60,000 nucleotides of DNA from Apostichopus japonicus (taxonomy: Eukaryota; Echinodermata; Holothuroidea; Aspidochirotida; Stichopodidae): assembly GCF_037975245.1 (NCBI RefSeq), contig NC_092580.1, forward strand, positions 21,254,501-21,314,500, in the 5' to 3' direction. The notes under the pieces were generated by a model. That model saw only the letters and a program-made list of their open reading frames with translations, ran no database searches and was not told where the DNA came from. Made by a program: the position numbers and the translations under genes. Positions 49,096-60,000 of the stretch are shown here, one piece after another (position 1 is the stretch's first letter; every line of letters starts with the position of its first letter).

Positions 49096-52000
49096 TATCT
49101 CTCACGTCACTATGTAAAGTTGAATGTAAATTGTTCAGATCATTTCAAAATTTCGCTCACATTCGAGTAGACTAGGGTACAAATTGCCTTACCATCGGAA
49201 CAGTACAATTTTCTCAACATCTTTTTTCTTTTAAAGTATCTTTTTTTTATTGTGACTTTGATATGATCTTTGTTTTTTTTTAATATACAGCTAATGAGTT
49301 GGTCTGCATCATCAGTCAATCATTTCCTGACAATGTTTGCTATTTTTTGGTTTGTTTGTGTATGTGTCTTGTGGGCTGCAGTGAGAGAGTCTTTTGCATA
49401 TGTGTACTCTACTGTGAAAGTGAACGGTGAAAAATGTTAATGAAGATAAATTTAAGTTGGTTGATTGACTGCGAGACGAAACACTTATGTCCATTGCAGA
49501 CACATTGAGCTACAGTATGTTAAAATTTAAATTTGCCAGCTGATGAAATTTGTCACTTAACTTTTAGATACATAAGCTTACCTTTCTGTCATATATCTAA
49601 AAGTTAAAAAAAGACTTGGAATCTTGGAAACCTTCCTCAGATGAGATTTAAGTGTGAAGAGGCTTTGTTCCCCATGGTAACTGTATTTTGACAACCTTGG
49701 AAAGTGGTGTAGCGTACGTGTTTAACAAGCTGCGTCAGAATGGTATCGCAGGGAAAATATTATGAAACTGGCATATCTTTTCTTGTACTTTGGATGAATT
49801 TCCTTGCAAGAAAGGAAATACATTGCAATGCTATTTGATACCTCAGAAAGTATGATCAGGTTTGTATTAAAGAACCTTTGTAAAAACAAACTTGGATGGT
49901 GATATTTGGCTAGTGTGTAAACAGCAGCAGCAATGGGCAGAAATTTGTACTGTGGGCAACAGTATGCAGATTATTTGAGGTACTGTAGATATAAGTAAAT
50001 TGTTTCTCATATTTTTAAAACATGTTTTAAGAACTGTATTAAATCTGCTGTAGCATGTCTTGTGCTATATAGGTCGGTTCGTCATTCTCAATACGTGGTG
50101 GACTCAATTAAGTTAAAATTTTGTGACATTTCAGTGCCTTCCTGACAACTTAAAAAATGCTGGCTTTTTTTCATAGCTGCAGAAAATGCTTAGTAGTCAT
50201 TTCTTAAAAATATGGAAAAACGGTAAAACATCATAGGGAAATTGACATTTTTTTCGTACTCTCTGGTGTTGAGTTTGCCAATTTCTTGTGGTAGCATATT
50301 GCACCCATTAGAAAGATACGGTACCTGAAAGCATGGCCCGCTGCTACTCAAGGCCATCCAGAGGGCCCCGGTGATGGATGAAATTAGGGCTTAATATCAA
50401 AGTTTTGCAAAAAGGCAACCAAACACGTTACATTAAATTTGTGGAACTCAAAATGTTCTGTCATTGGATTATTGGCTTCCAAAGACTAAGACGATAGTTC
50501 GGGGAATTTTTGGTTTATACAGGGCTACAGAATGCATACCATAGTAGATCACAAGCTGCATAACCATCCTTGTAAATGTCCTGATTTCATGTAGCTCTCT
50601 CCTTGATAGAAGGGGACCGGGAGGGGGTGGGGGAGGAGGAAGTGGGAACCTATTAAGAAGGTAGAAGTGGTATGCCGTTTGCCCGTTATCGGTCATATGT
50701 TTCATTTGTTTTCATTAATGTAACATATCAACGGAATGAAATTGTGTGTGCAGACTTGGTTTTCAGTACTTTACTGGCATCGACTGCAAGACTCTTGCAG
50801 GTTACAGTTAACGAAAGCAGGCATTCGGAATACAGAATAAAATATCTACAACAAAAACCCAAACTAACCGTTTATAGGTTGCACTCAATTCAGCAGCAGT
50901 TTGTGTAGGTTTACTTGCAACCTGTGTTGACCGTGCGGTTTATTCTCTCTGTTGTCGGGTTTGTTGTGAAGTGAGGCATTTGGAAAATAAGAATATGTTG
51001 ATGATTGATGAAACCAAAGCTCTAAAAAAGTGAATGCAGAGTAGCAGTATATGCCAGATATTTGTACAGTGAAATGTGGTGGGGTTGTGCCTTATAGTAA
51101 TATTTTGTACATATTTCACATCAGGTATTCTTTTTTTAAGACACTTTTCGTTTTTTTTTTTCGTTTTTGTTCCCTCTTCTTTTTCCTCCATGTTTTTTTT
51201 AATTCCCAAGGCATCATTATAATCTTCTGCACAAGTGTTTTTTAAAAAAATTTTTTAGTCTCTTGTTCACCTAGCTTAAGCTCTCTCCAAATTAAATATT
51301 GTTTTGTCTATTTTGTCTGCTTGAATTATAAAAAGTTTACCTCAAAAAGACTGCTGCTGCTGTAGTGCGGAGAGAACAACAGACCACATAGCATCAGAAA
51401 CCGAAGCCAGTTAGCTGATGATGGTGATGAAGGATTTGTGTTTTGCCCCTAGGAATTAAGATATTGTCATGCTATTGCAATATATATGAAACTAATGCAA
51501 AGAGCTATCGTCATACACTGAGTAAATTTCACATGAAGTTAAGGAAAACAAACAAAGTAGGCATACAAGATATTTCTGTGTGGAACATAGCCTAGGCAAC
51601 CTGTAACAGAAATGTCTACCCCAAATTCTGATCAGAAAAGAAAAGAAAAGAAAGTCTTGCTATTTTAGAAGAAGTGGAACAGTTTTAAAGTATAAAATCA
51701 ACAATTTTTTTTTCAGGATTTGTCCATTACAAAAATCTAGACATTCTTTCAGAGAAATCTTTTTCTTGATTCCCTGTCAAAGTTTGGATGACAAGTTGGA
51801 CCTTGCAGTTTCGTGACATCCCTATCCTGTCATTTGGTCTCAAAGGCCATCTTTTGGAAGAACTTTTTCTATTCAAAACAGAATAGACACGCTTTTTTTG
51901 TGTCTACTTTTGCATTTGATGTGTAGTTGGACAAGTTTGCCTATATTTACTTAATTATGCTCAATTTCATTGTAAACATTTGAAACCACCTTTTTTCACT

Positions 52001-52750
52001 TCCTCCCTTTTTTTTTTTAAAATCTAACAAACATTAAATAAGCATTTTTGGACTGCAGTTGACTTTGGGGATTTATAGTTCACACTTTTATCGGTAATTC
52101 CATAAAGTCCAAGAGACTGTTTAACAGAATGCATTATTTGAAACTTTACTGAGAGTTATGGTAATGAAGCTTCTTACAGTGATATGACAGTGTTGTACAA
52201 GAATAACCTTATAGAGTCTACTAAACACATTATTGAAGGTAAAAACATGCTTAGCAAAGCTGAGAGGTTTAAGATTTGTCAGAAAGAATAATATTTATTA
52301 ACAGAAGGACCTGCATTCCACCAGGTCAATATTTTGTCTCACATAGACGATTGCAAATTGTGATTCAATCCCATTCTTTCCTGGACAGATGATGCTCCAA
52401 ATGTTTCATTAATGGGATTTGTCTATTTGATTTTAATTCCTAGAAAGCACCATAGAGATTATTAGAGCATTCAGTTTATATCTACACCCATTGTTTTTGC
52501 TCTCCTTTATATAGGAAATGGAGTTTTGATTAAATGAAATCATTTTAGATAAATTTACAATTCATATCTTCTCTCTTCATTATTGTTGCATTTAATGTTC
52601 ACTGCTTTCAGTATCAGCAATCATGTTTGATCCTTATAGAAATGATGGAACCAGAAGGATTGGATAGGGAAGATGTCTTGTACAACCCCCCCCCCCATCT
52701 CCACCCCACCCCCTTTGCAATTCCATAGGAATTAGGATGGCATCCAGAAA
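49096..52750 (+). other. SUV39H1 3' untranslated region and flank
   Basis: The stop at 49093-49095 is followed by AT-rich DNA without exons. A canonical AATAAA lies at 50836-50841; ATTAAA variants occur earlier (near 49867 and 50038). Which one is used cannot be seen. No gene recognised to 52750. Confidence 0.4.
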
Positions 52751-52754
52751 TTTC

Positions 52755-53605
52755 AGTTTTGTCAAAAAGTAGTATTCTACACCTAAAAATATACGTTTGT
52801 CGTCTTTCAAACTAGGGTAAGTCCCGACAGTGGGAGAAAATGACCTAAGACAGAATAAGGCAACAAAACCCAAGGGAAATTTTTTGGTGCTATTGCAGAC
52901 ATTAAAATTATTTTTCCACTCACACCTATCCTTTTAAGTTTCCTGTAAACTGCAAATTTTGAACAAACAACTTTACAAGAAGTTTGTCGTCCGTCAAAAC
53001 GAGGGTAAGTCCCGACAGTGGGAGAAAATGACTTAAGACAATAATGCAACAAAAACCAAAGAAAGGGATTTTTTGGTGCTATTGCAGACATTAAAGTTAT
53101 TTTTTCCACCCACACCTATCCTTTTAAATTTCCTGAAAACTGCAAATTTTGAAGAAACAACTTGACAAAACGTGTCAGTCGAAACCACTTGAGAAACCAC
53201 TCGAAGAAAACCAGACCAAGAAACCAGTCAAACCCACACAAGAATACAAGCACATATTTGTGCCCACTCGCATGTATTTATTCAGTTTTGTCAAAAAGGA
53301 GTATTCTACACCTAAAAATATATGTCTGTTGCCCTTCAAAACGAGGGTAAGTCCTAACAGTGAGAGAAAATGACCTAAGAAAGAATAATGCAACAAAAAA
53401 CAATGAAAGAGGATTTTTTGGTGCTATTGCAGACAAAATGATTTTTTCCACCCAAACCTATCCTTTTAAATTTCCTGAAAACTGCAAATTTTGAAGAAAC
53501 AACTTGACAAAAAAAACCAGACCAAGAAACCAGCCCAAGAAACCAGTCGAAACCATACAAGCATACAATTGTGCCCTCTCGCATGTATTTATTGCCATTA
53601 AATTT
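52755..53605. repeat. three imperfect tandem copies of a complex unit
   Basis: The block AGGGTAAGTCCCGACAGTGG occurs at about 52814, 53005 and (as ...TCCTAACAGTGA) 53345. Each is followed by TTTTTTGGTGCTATTGCAGA and CCTATCCTTTTAA. Spacings are about 190 and 340 bp, because the second copy carries an extra CCAAGAAACCAGTC-type segment that is also in the third. Minus-strand frames with FSPTVGTYP and IFLGVEY repeats derive from it. Confidence 0.85.
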
Positions 53606-54098
53606 TGTAATGATGAATTTTCATTTGAAATGAAATTGCACATACATCCAAATTTCAAAGAATAATAATGAAAAATGCATTGATGAAGTGAAAAGCAACC
53701 ACTTCAAAATATCTTTATTTGATACAAACATTCAAAAGTAATATAAAGTTCAAGGCATTTGAAAGTTTTAACACATTTCAATATTTGAAGTTTGTTAAAT
53801 GTTTGTAACAATGCAAAAATTGATGCAGACAAATTGAGGAAAAGTTCGGAAAAAGAACTGATAACAGTTATTGCTTAGTGTGCAAGAATAGTTAGAGAGG
53901 TGAAGGATAACTATAGAGAAAAGGACTCTTGCCTCCTTCACCCCCTCCCCCCCCCCCCCGCCCAACCCTGCATCCAGCCACAAAGCAAGGAACATCATTA
54001 GCAACTAAAATGTTAGGAATGGATCAATTTCTGTAGCAAAACAGTTCTGACAAGTTTTATTATATTTTTTATGTCTCCTTATATTTGTAATGTTCAGA
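53606..54098. other. intergenic, no feature seen
   Basis: AT-rich DNA with a C-run at 53947-53959. No exon. Confidence 0.4.
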
Positions 54099-54400
54099 TA
54101 TTAGAAAGAAGCTTCATTTCTCAACAGTTACTGTGGCTAGTGGTCTGAACATGGAAAAAACAAAACAAACTTCTTGTCTAGGGTTCAATTCCCAGCTGTT
54201 GCATTTCAATTGTCTGCTTTTCCTCCTTACATTCTGTGGTGGAAATATTAGAAACGAGAATTTATTTCTCACTAGTTACTCTATAAAGGAGAGAACAATA
54301 CAAACTCCTCGTCTACTGTTCAAATCCCAGCAGTTGTATATCTCTGGTTCAAGTCCAGGTTTGAGTCTTGATTTTCTGTTCTTTGGGCAGACTGAAGTAT
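54099..54400 (+). mobile_element. two tandem tRNA-like SINE units
   Basis: Two related ~145-bp units begin ATTAGAAAGAAGCTTCATTT (about 54099) and ATTAGAAACGAGAATTTATT (about 54247). Unit 1 has an A-box TGGCTAGTGG (54134-54143) and a B-box GGTTCAATTCC (54182-54192), about 40 nt apart. Unit 2 keeps GTTCAAATCCC and a second box GGTTCAAGTCC (54346-54356). This suggests a tRNA-derived SINE duplicated in place. Confidence 0.55.
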
Positions 54401-55168
54401 AAAGATAAGAAACAAAGTTTATTCATTGGGAAGCAAAATGTTGTAAAGGGTCGTCCTGTTACCCACCAGAGATATTCCTCAGGAGCTTGATCCAAGTTCT
54501 AAGTGAGTAATCGCCCTTCAAGGACTTTGCCAGCATCTATGACAAGGTTCCCAAACGGTCTAGGTGAGTTGCAGGGCCTCGAACCTCCCTGACGAGGATC
54601 GGTGGAGAAAATATTTTATAAAAATTGTAACTGAAAACAACTGAATCTTTAAATAATTGAACAGCAAGCCACATTATTATCCCACCTAATGGTCTAGTGG
54701 CAAAGAAAAATAAATATATATTGCACCACAAGGTACTTTGTTCAATCCAACATCTGAGTTCCTTTTTAAATCATGGAAGCCAATAGGCTTAGTGATTCTG
54801 TGCCAAATTCAACAGCTAAATTGCAGTCAAACTGTTTAAGTGTTGACTATTGCTGACTTCAAGTGATCAGCACAGCTTTTGCACTTATGCCGCCCCTACC
54901 TATCAAGCATGAAGTCCATTCCAGGTTTTTAAAGTGTGACCTCGGTTGACCTCAAAATATTAACTTCCCTTCCATCAATTTCATTAGTGTTTAATAATGT
55001 GCTGACAAAAGGTTTCTCCATACCAACCTTTGACAAGAAATACAAAATACAAAATGCACTTCTCTATAATAGATGAAAACGATGATTAAGTAACTCATTT
55101 TAAATTGCAATATTAAACAACTTATTTTGAATCAATCATACAATATCCTGTCACTGCCCAGTACCACC
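54401..55168. other. intergenic, possible further tRNA-like fragment
   Basis: TAATGGTCTAGTGGCAAAG near 54687 resembles an A-box and TTGTTCAATCC near 54740 a B-box, but the spacing and stems are poor, so I do not call an element. No exon seen. Confidence 0.3.
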
Positions 55169-55463
55169 ACCAACCCCAGGCGCGTAGCCGGAATTTGCCA
55201 AGGGAGGGGCGAAAATGTAGGCAAACTATCAGAGCTTGCAAACTATCTAAGCGTAGCGCCACGATGGTTGGCGCGAAGTGTACAAGAAAATTTTGGCTGA
55301 AAACGCCTCTTCAGATTGCTGAAAATGGCACTTCCCAGGCCTTGTAAGTTGCATCTTAGCATTTTCTCTTTTGAAATTAATAGTGATATCATTAAAACAT
55401 AAAAAAAAATATGCTCAAGGGGGGGGGGGCAGCTGCCCCCTTGGCTACGCGCCTGACCAACTC
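55169..55463. mobile_element. hAT-like non-autonomous element with intact ends
   Basis: The body is 55177-55455 (279 bp). It has a perfect 13-bp terminal inverted repeat, CAGGCGCGTAGCC and GGCTACGCGCCTG. The flanking 8-mers ACCAACCC and ACCAACTC form a target duplication with one mismatch. Subterminal G-run and C-run (GGGGGCAGCTGCCCCC). The core CTATCTAAGCGTAGCGCCA, GTTGGCGCGAAG and GGCACTTCCC is shared with the 4.3-kb element, so both belong to one family although their ends differ. Confidence 0.8.
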
Positions 55464-57328
55464 CTCCTTCACAAAAAATCTTGCAGTGAATAGACACTGC
55501 ATTGCTTCATCTGTAATTCCTGTCCAGTAATATAACCTATTACATAAAAAATATACTGTAAAGGCACAACATTTGAACAATTGAACATACCAAAGTATGT
55601 TCATTGCTAATGAAATTACTACCAATCACACACCAGAAAGTGATCCAGCCATTTTGAATATTTTGCTCATTGAGAAACAAATCTTAGCCTAACAAACAAA
55701 AACCGCAAAGATATTAAAAAGCACAGTATCTTTAAATGTATGACTATTTGCCTAATGTAAAATAAAGTAAACATTTCTTAATTGGCATCTGCCAATACGT
55801 TTGAATTCATTTCAACCGCAAATTTAAAATATAGAAATTAAATACAAATATAAAACTAAAATATACTTATATATACATGTTTTTCAATATAGAGCAATGT
55901 GTATACCTCAATAAGGTAATCCAATGCCTATTACAAATGTAAAATGTTCATTCAGACAAATTCTCAAACTCTGACATTTGCTGAATATAGCAACAACATA
56001 ATTCCAACTGAATAATTGTTGCGTTGTACAGGTTAAACACTCTATAGAGTTTATAGTAGCCTACAAAGGGTAAGCAGGAAAGCTAAGAAAACAACTCAAC
56101 AGAATTCATAAAGTTATATTGCCAAATCCATAAACTTAATATTCTATAATGAAGAACGGACATTACAATATTACCTCACCAAATATGATGAAATAATCAT
56201 CACAGAGGAATATACATTGAGAAGGCAAACTGGATTGAAGAGACCCTATTTACTTTTGAGGTGTCAGGGCAAAAAGAGGTTGGGGAGGGGTCCATGGCAT
56301 CTCCTCCCCCCTCACTAAAAAAACTCAGCTGAGCTATGCCATTGGAGGAACATTCACTGATACTTGTAAATACATTGGAAAATAATCATTGAAAGGATAA
56401 ATGACAATTTTACAACCATATTTAGACTTGGACAATAGTGTCCTACTGGACATGCAATTATGTCTACTGCAATAAAATTGAGTCATGGTACCATCATGGT
56501 ATCAGCATGGTACCATCATGAATTCCATCCTGCATGTTCATGCTATAATATTTACTGCTAGACATTAGTGACAAAGATATTTGAGTGTGCTTTGTTCCTC
56601 TGATACTGTTTTGATGTAAAGACTGAGAAGCATTTCTTCTGCCACCAAAGATTTACCACTCTATAAATACCAATTGGTACAATTTTGTAAGGTTCTGCTT
56701 TTGGGCTTATAGGTATCATTACATCAATTAAATATAAGATAAAAACCTTATGTATGAAACCTTTTTAAGTATGGTGACCAAAAGTCCAAGATTACCCCTG
56801 ACAGTCCTATAAATTCATTTACCCTGCCCGGATTAAATGTGTCCCTGGACCTGTCCTCAGCATTAATGTACCGTCCCAGGAATGTCCCCAAATTTGTAAA
56901 ACAGCAATGACTTATTTCAGTTTTTCCTGTTTGGCGCCCTCCATCCCTTGAAACAGCTTCAACTTATTCCTTGATTGTTTACAGTCTTATTCAAGAGTCA
57001 CAGATAAATGCATCTCAGATCTATGAATAATTCTATGGGCTGTATTTCACAAGGGAGACATCTTTTCTAACTTAGACTCCCAATAAACTTCCAAGTCATT
57101 TTGGCATTGGATTTTTATAGCTTGAGCCCAAAACCTTTTTCAGGATGAGTTGTTCTCACTGTCTGTGTTTTGAACATCAATACCACAAAGGCCCTCAAAC
57201 GGTCACCCTCCCTTTAAACTTATAATATTGTTTCATAACCCATGATAAAAATAGAGGGGTGGGGGAGGACAGTGAGGGGGGGTAGTGTGTCAACAGGCAA
57301 CATTATTACCCCAGATTTCAGGTCACGT
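55464..57328. other. intergenic between convergent genes
   Basis: No exon recognised. A small quasi-palindromic cluster, CATGGTACCATCATGGTATC then CAGCATGGTACCATCATG, lies at about 56484-56521. Confidence 0.4.
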
Positions 57329-57334
57329 TTTATT
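57329..57334 (-). terminator. polyadenylation signal overlapping a stop codon
   Basis: On the minus strand the end of the reading frame is CTT TAA TAAAAC, so AATAAA (57334 down to 57329) overlaps the TAA stop (57335-57333). A GT-rich stretch (TGTTGCCTGTTGACAC) lies 20-45 nt further on, as expected downstream of a cleavage site. Confidence 0.4.
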
Positions 57335-59344
57335 AAAGTAATTCTATGCAATCGGGCGTTGGAGCATCTGAAGCTTCGGGAGAGGATAATAAGAAGATTT
57401 CTTGTGAATTACACATTTGAAGTTTTGATGGGGATAAGTAAGTCTCCTGGGAGCTTTTAATGCTGGGAGACAATACCACTGTCGTCTCTGAATTCTGGGA
57501 ACTTATAATCAACTCCTCTTCGTCAACTTCACTCTTTAAATCCCTCTCATCTGATTCGGTTAAATCCACATAAAGTATCTCCTGCCTCTCTAATGCCGGG
57601 ACATCCCTTACTCCTGAGTCTCCATCCGGTACATTTCCTCTGCTTGAAACATTCCCTGTGACCTCACAATTCTCCCTACTGACGTTCATACCGGCGCAGG
57701 AGTTGGGCGACCTTGTTTTGCCTTTCACGTCTTCAATTTGAGATTTTTCTGAGACATTTTCATGACACTGTAAGTCCTCAGGTGCTGATGTCACTAACCC
57801 CACCGTGGACAGTGAAGTATGTTTTCTCCGTTTATGAGAGCATGTCTCATAGAAATTTTCACTTTTGGCTTTGTGGCAAATAAAGTCTCCATTCCCATTG
57901 GACGATTCTTCGGTTGACAAATTCATCTTCAATTTCGCATTTAGCGTGCACTTGTTCAATTCATCATCTGCAACTATCCTGACGGAGTTCATCCCTGTTT
58001 TGGCATACACAGGACTTCTACTCCCAGCGCTCTTAACTAAATTCACTAATTTATCATCCGGTTCATTTTTCAATCGAATCACATTCTCCTTTACTGAGCA
58101 TTTTGGCTTCTTCATCGTTTCAATCTCTGTTATTTTGTTATTGCACTTGGCCTCTACGACACATTGTCTGCTCTTAGAGGATGGCTCTGTTCTCTTACGT
58201 GCATCCTCTTTATACGACTTCCCCGGTAAATATTGAAGAAAGCTTTTAATGGGAGAGATGGAGTCCTGGGAGCTGCCCTCTTCTGACAGTTTATTGTAAC
58301 TTCCTGCCGACGTGACATCTGTATTAATTGAATCTCTATCTTCTGCATTTAACAGCTCACCTCTGGCTGATGAACTGCCATTGGTGGTCACCACGTTTAA
58401 TTTACCGATGTCATAGTTGGATTCTATGCAAGGTGGAGTGTTATTGCTGCCATTCTGTATATGGTGAATTCCCATGTCATTTCTAGCACCCGATAGTGCA
58501 CCGACCTGGCTTTTATCTCTCTCTCTGTCAATTATTGCAAACTTTGAACACAAGTTTACACATGATGAAGCAAGATTCTCATTTGATGGTGCAACGCTCT
58601 CACCTGAGGTTACAATGCTCTCACATGACGGTACATTCCTCTCCTGTGACAGTGCAGTGCTCTCACCTAATGGTGAAACGCTTGCTACTGATAGTGGCTT
58701 GCTTTCACCTAATTGTAACGTGCCTTCATGTTTCTGTCTATCAACTCCAACAAAATCATATTCCAGGTCTCTTTTAACGATGCGAGTTTTAATCTCATAA
58801 CCCGATACCGCCGCGCCATCTGCACGTCTCTCTCTGTTGAGTTCCCATAAATCATCTTTCGGTAAGTGTTTGACATTATTTTTAGTTTCATGCACATCTG
58901 CAGAAGGTAGGTATTTAGCAAAGCTCTTAAACAGTGGCGACTGGTCGGCCTGCGAACTCTCTGGTGATGATATGCTGCTTGGGTTCTCTGGGTCATCTAT
59001 AAAAGACTCTGCTAAACTCCCCTCATCGAAGAATGAAGATCTATTGGACACTTCCTCAATATCCCATTCTGCATTCTCATCCTCTGAGAAGAGTGATTCA
59101 CTGGTACCTTCATCCTCCTCTATCCAAGCCCCTGTACCAGTGCCAGAGGTAAAGGGCTCACAAAGTTCTCCACAAACTTCCAAATTGTCTGATCTCTCCT
59201 CATCACCGGTGTCATTAGGCTTGTGCTTCAACTGTTCGTACTCTCCTTCCCTGTCAATTATCCCAAATTTCTTGGGTTTTGTTGGAGACCCATCTCCAAA
59301 CAGTACCTCGAGACTTCTGCTCTGCACATGTTCTTTGCACTGAC
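57333..59344 (-). CDS. 3'-terminal coding exon of an unrecognised Ser/Glu-rich protein
   Basis: Begins at an acceptor (CAATTTTGGCAG, read on minus) in phase 1 and stays open for about 670 codons to TAA. There is no in-frame ATG near its start, so earlier exons lie beyond the window. The protein is Ser-, Glu- and Asp-rich and probably disordered. Two short motifs are each present twice in the same order: KFGIIDRE (about residue 28) with SPLFKSFAKYLP (about 137), then KFAIIDRE (about 270) with SPIKSFLQYLPGK (about 365). Near the end is YVDLTESDERD, a SUMO-interaction-like motif, followed by Ser-rich segments (SQETYLSPSK, SQEIFLLSS). Such tails are common in DNA-repair and chromatin proteins, but I cannot name the gene. 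Confidence 0.75.
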
Positions 59345-59524
59345 CTGCCAAAATTGAGATAAAATAAAGGGAAATAATATTTTAAATTTGTCCTAACAAG
59401 TTGGTCACCTGACAGGCTAGCAACCGTTTATCTGCAATCAAACGAAACAAATAGTTGGGCTGTTAAACTGTTGTACAGTTAGTCTAATTGCTAGTTCCAG
59501 AGTATTACACTTTCAAGTGTTTAC

Positions 59525-59630
59525 GGTAATTAAATACAGTAATTAAATATGGTAATTAAATATGGTAATTAAATGGTACTTACTACGGTAATCATTGTAA
59601 CTACTGTAATTAAATACGGTTATTAAAGTT
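59525..59630. repeat. short tandem repeat of TAATTAAATAYGG units
   Basis: About seven imperfect 12-14 bp units (GGTAATTAAATACAG, GTAATTAAATATGG and variants), probably in the intron upstream (on minus) of the terminal exon. Confidence 0.75.
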
Positions 59631-59719
59631 TCAACTGTCTATGGTAAATCCATGATACAATGAATGAGAATACCAAAACAACATACCAATGTACTAGTGT
59701 ATTGACACACTATAGTTAT

Positions 59720-60000
59720 GTATTAAAGGCATTGAAAGACTCGCCCCAAACCACGTGCCGCCATCTGAAAAAGTTAACTTTCTGTTGCTTGCAAGTGAAC
59801 TTTTTTTCGTGTCGCTACAAAATGCAGACAGTAATGAAACGTGATACCTTGTTATCTTTTATCTAGACCTGAGATGTCCATCGCTGCTATGTAAACTGTG
59901 TTGTGGGTATTGACCGTAGCTGCATGTATTGACTGTGCACTAGTGTCTAATTACCGACGGTAGCAAGTTGTATGTTTATTTTCTGGGATCAATGGTGGTG
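59720..60000 (+). repeat. dispersed repeat, copy B (inverted relative to copy A)
   Basis: Matches the complement of about 6690-6985 over its whole visible length: GACTCGCCCCAAAC, CTTGCAAGTGAA, AATGCAGACAGTAATGAAAC, TAATTACCGACGGTAGCAAG, TTTTCTGGGATC. It runs off the right edge. Confidence 0.75.

Noticed and set aside
54487-54752. Further tRNA-like element (GGTCTAGTGGC and GTTCAATCC)
   Set aside because: Boxes are present, but their spacing and stems are not convincing; noted only as a possible fragment.
58837-59343. Plus-strand frame opposite the terminal exon at 57-59 kb
   Set aside because: Antisense shadow; it has no splice sites or domain, while the minus frame is open for about 670 codons with an acceptor.

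Overview
The window is animal nuclear DNA: AT-rich, with intron-rich genes using GT-AG introns of 0.3-3.5 kb, many microsatellites, runs of G or C, SINEs, a LINE fragment and non-autonomous DNA transposons. The overall look (AT-rich introns, abundant hAT-like elements, tRNA-derived SINEs, a LINE of the CR1/L2/Rex1 type, an unfused SUV39H1) fits a marine invertebrate deuterostome, perhaps an echinoderm such as a sea cucumber. That placement is inference; no single feature proves it.

Layout. 1-16 kb is gene-poor and repeat-rich. It holds a GAT microsatellite (2.05-2.45 kb), a small element between two TA tracts (3.25-3.6 kb), a hAT-like element with perfect ends and target duplication (4.29-5.15 kb), one probable first coding exon of a type II membrane protein (8.2-8.5 kb, minus), a tRNA-derived SINE (10.1-10.36 kb, minus), a repeated segment with a decayed SH2-like reading frame (11.2-11.6 kb; second copy at 17.1-17.4 kb), and a nested stack of hAT-like elements (13.16-15.15 kb).

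16.07-32.3 kb (+) holds a long gene I reconstructed from about 15 exons. Its 5' part is built of three consecutive copies of a four-exon module with the same exon phases (1-0, 0-0, 0-2, 2-1). The middle exon is exactly 78 nt in all three. The encoded helical repeat resembles the TFIIS N-terminal / LEDGF integrase-binding-domain fold. A giant exon then encodes a highly charged tail of about 616 residues. Intron 6 carries a minisatellite of about 28 copies of a 63-bp unit that starts on the splice donor of exon 6 and so repeats a donor-like site.

39.1-49.1 kb (+) is a complete seven-exon SUV39H1-type histone H3K9 methyltransferase (387 residues: chromodomain, pre-SET, SET, post-SET). A LINE fragment and a tRNA-like pseudogene lie in one of its introns. 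49.1-57.3 kb is its 3' flank, with tandem repeats, SINE-like units and another hAT-like element. At 57.3-59.34 kb on the minus strand is a large 3'-terminal coding exon of an unrecognised protein with duplicated short motifs; the rest of that gene lies beyond the right edge. The last 300 bases repeat, inverted, a segment near 6.7-7.0 kb.

The SET-domain gene acts on heterochromatin. The charged repeat protein upstream, if its IBD-like domains are real, would also be a chromatin adaptor. No operon-like link between the genes is implied.
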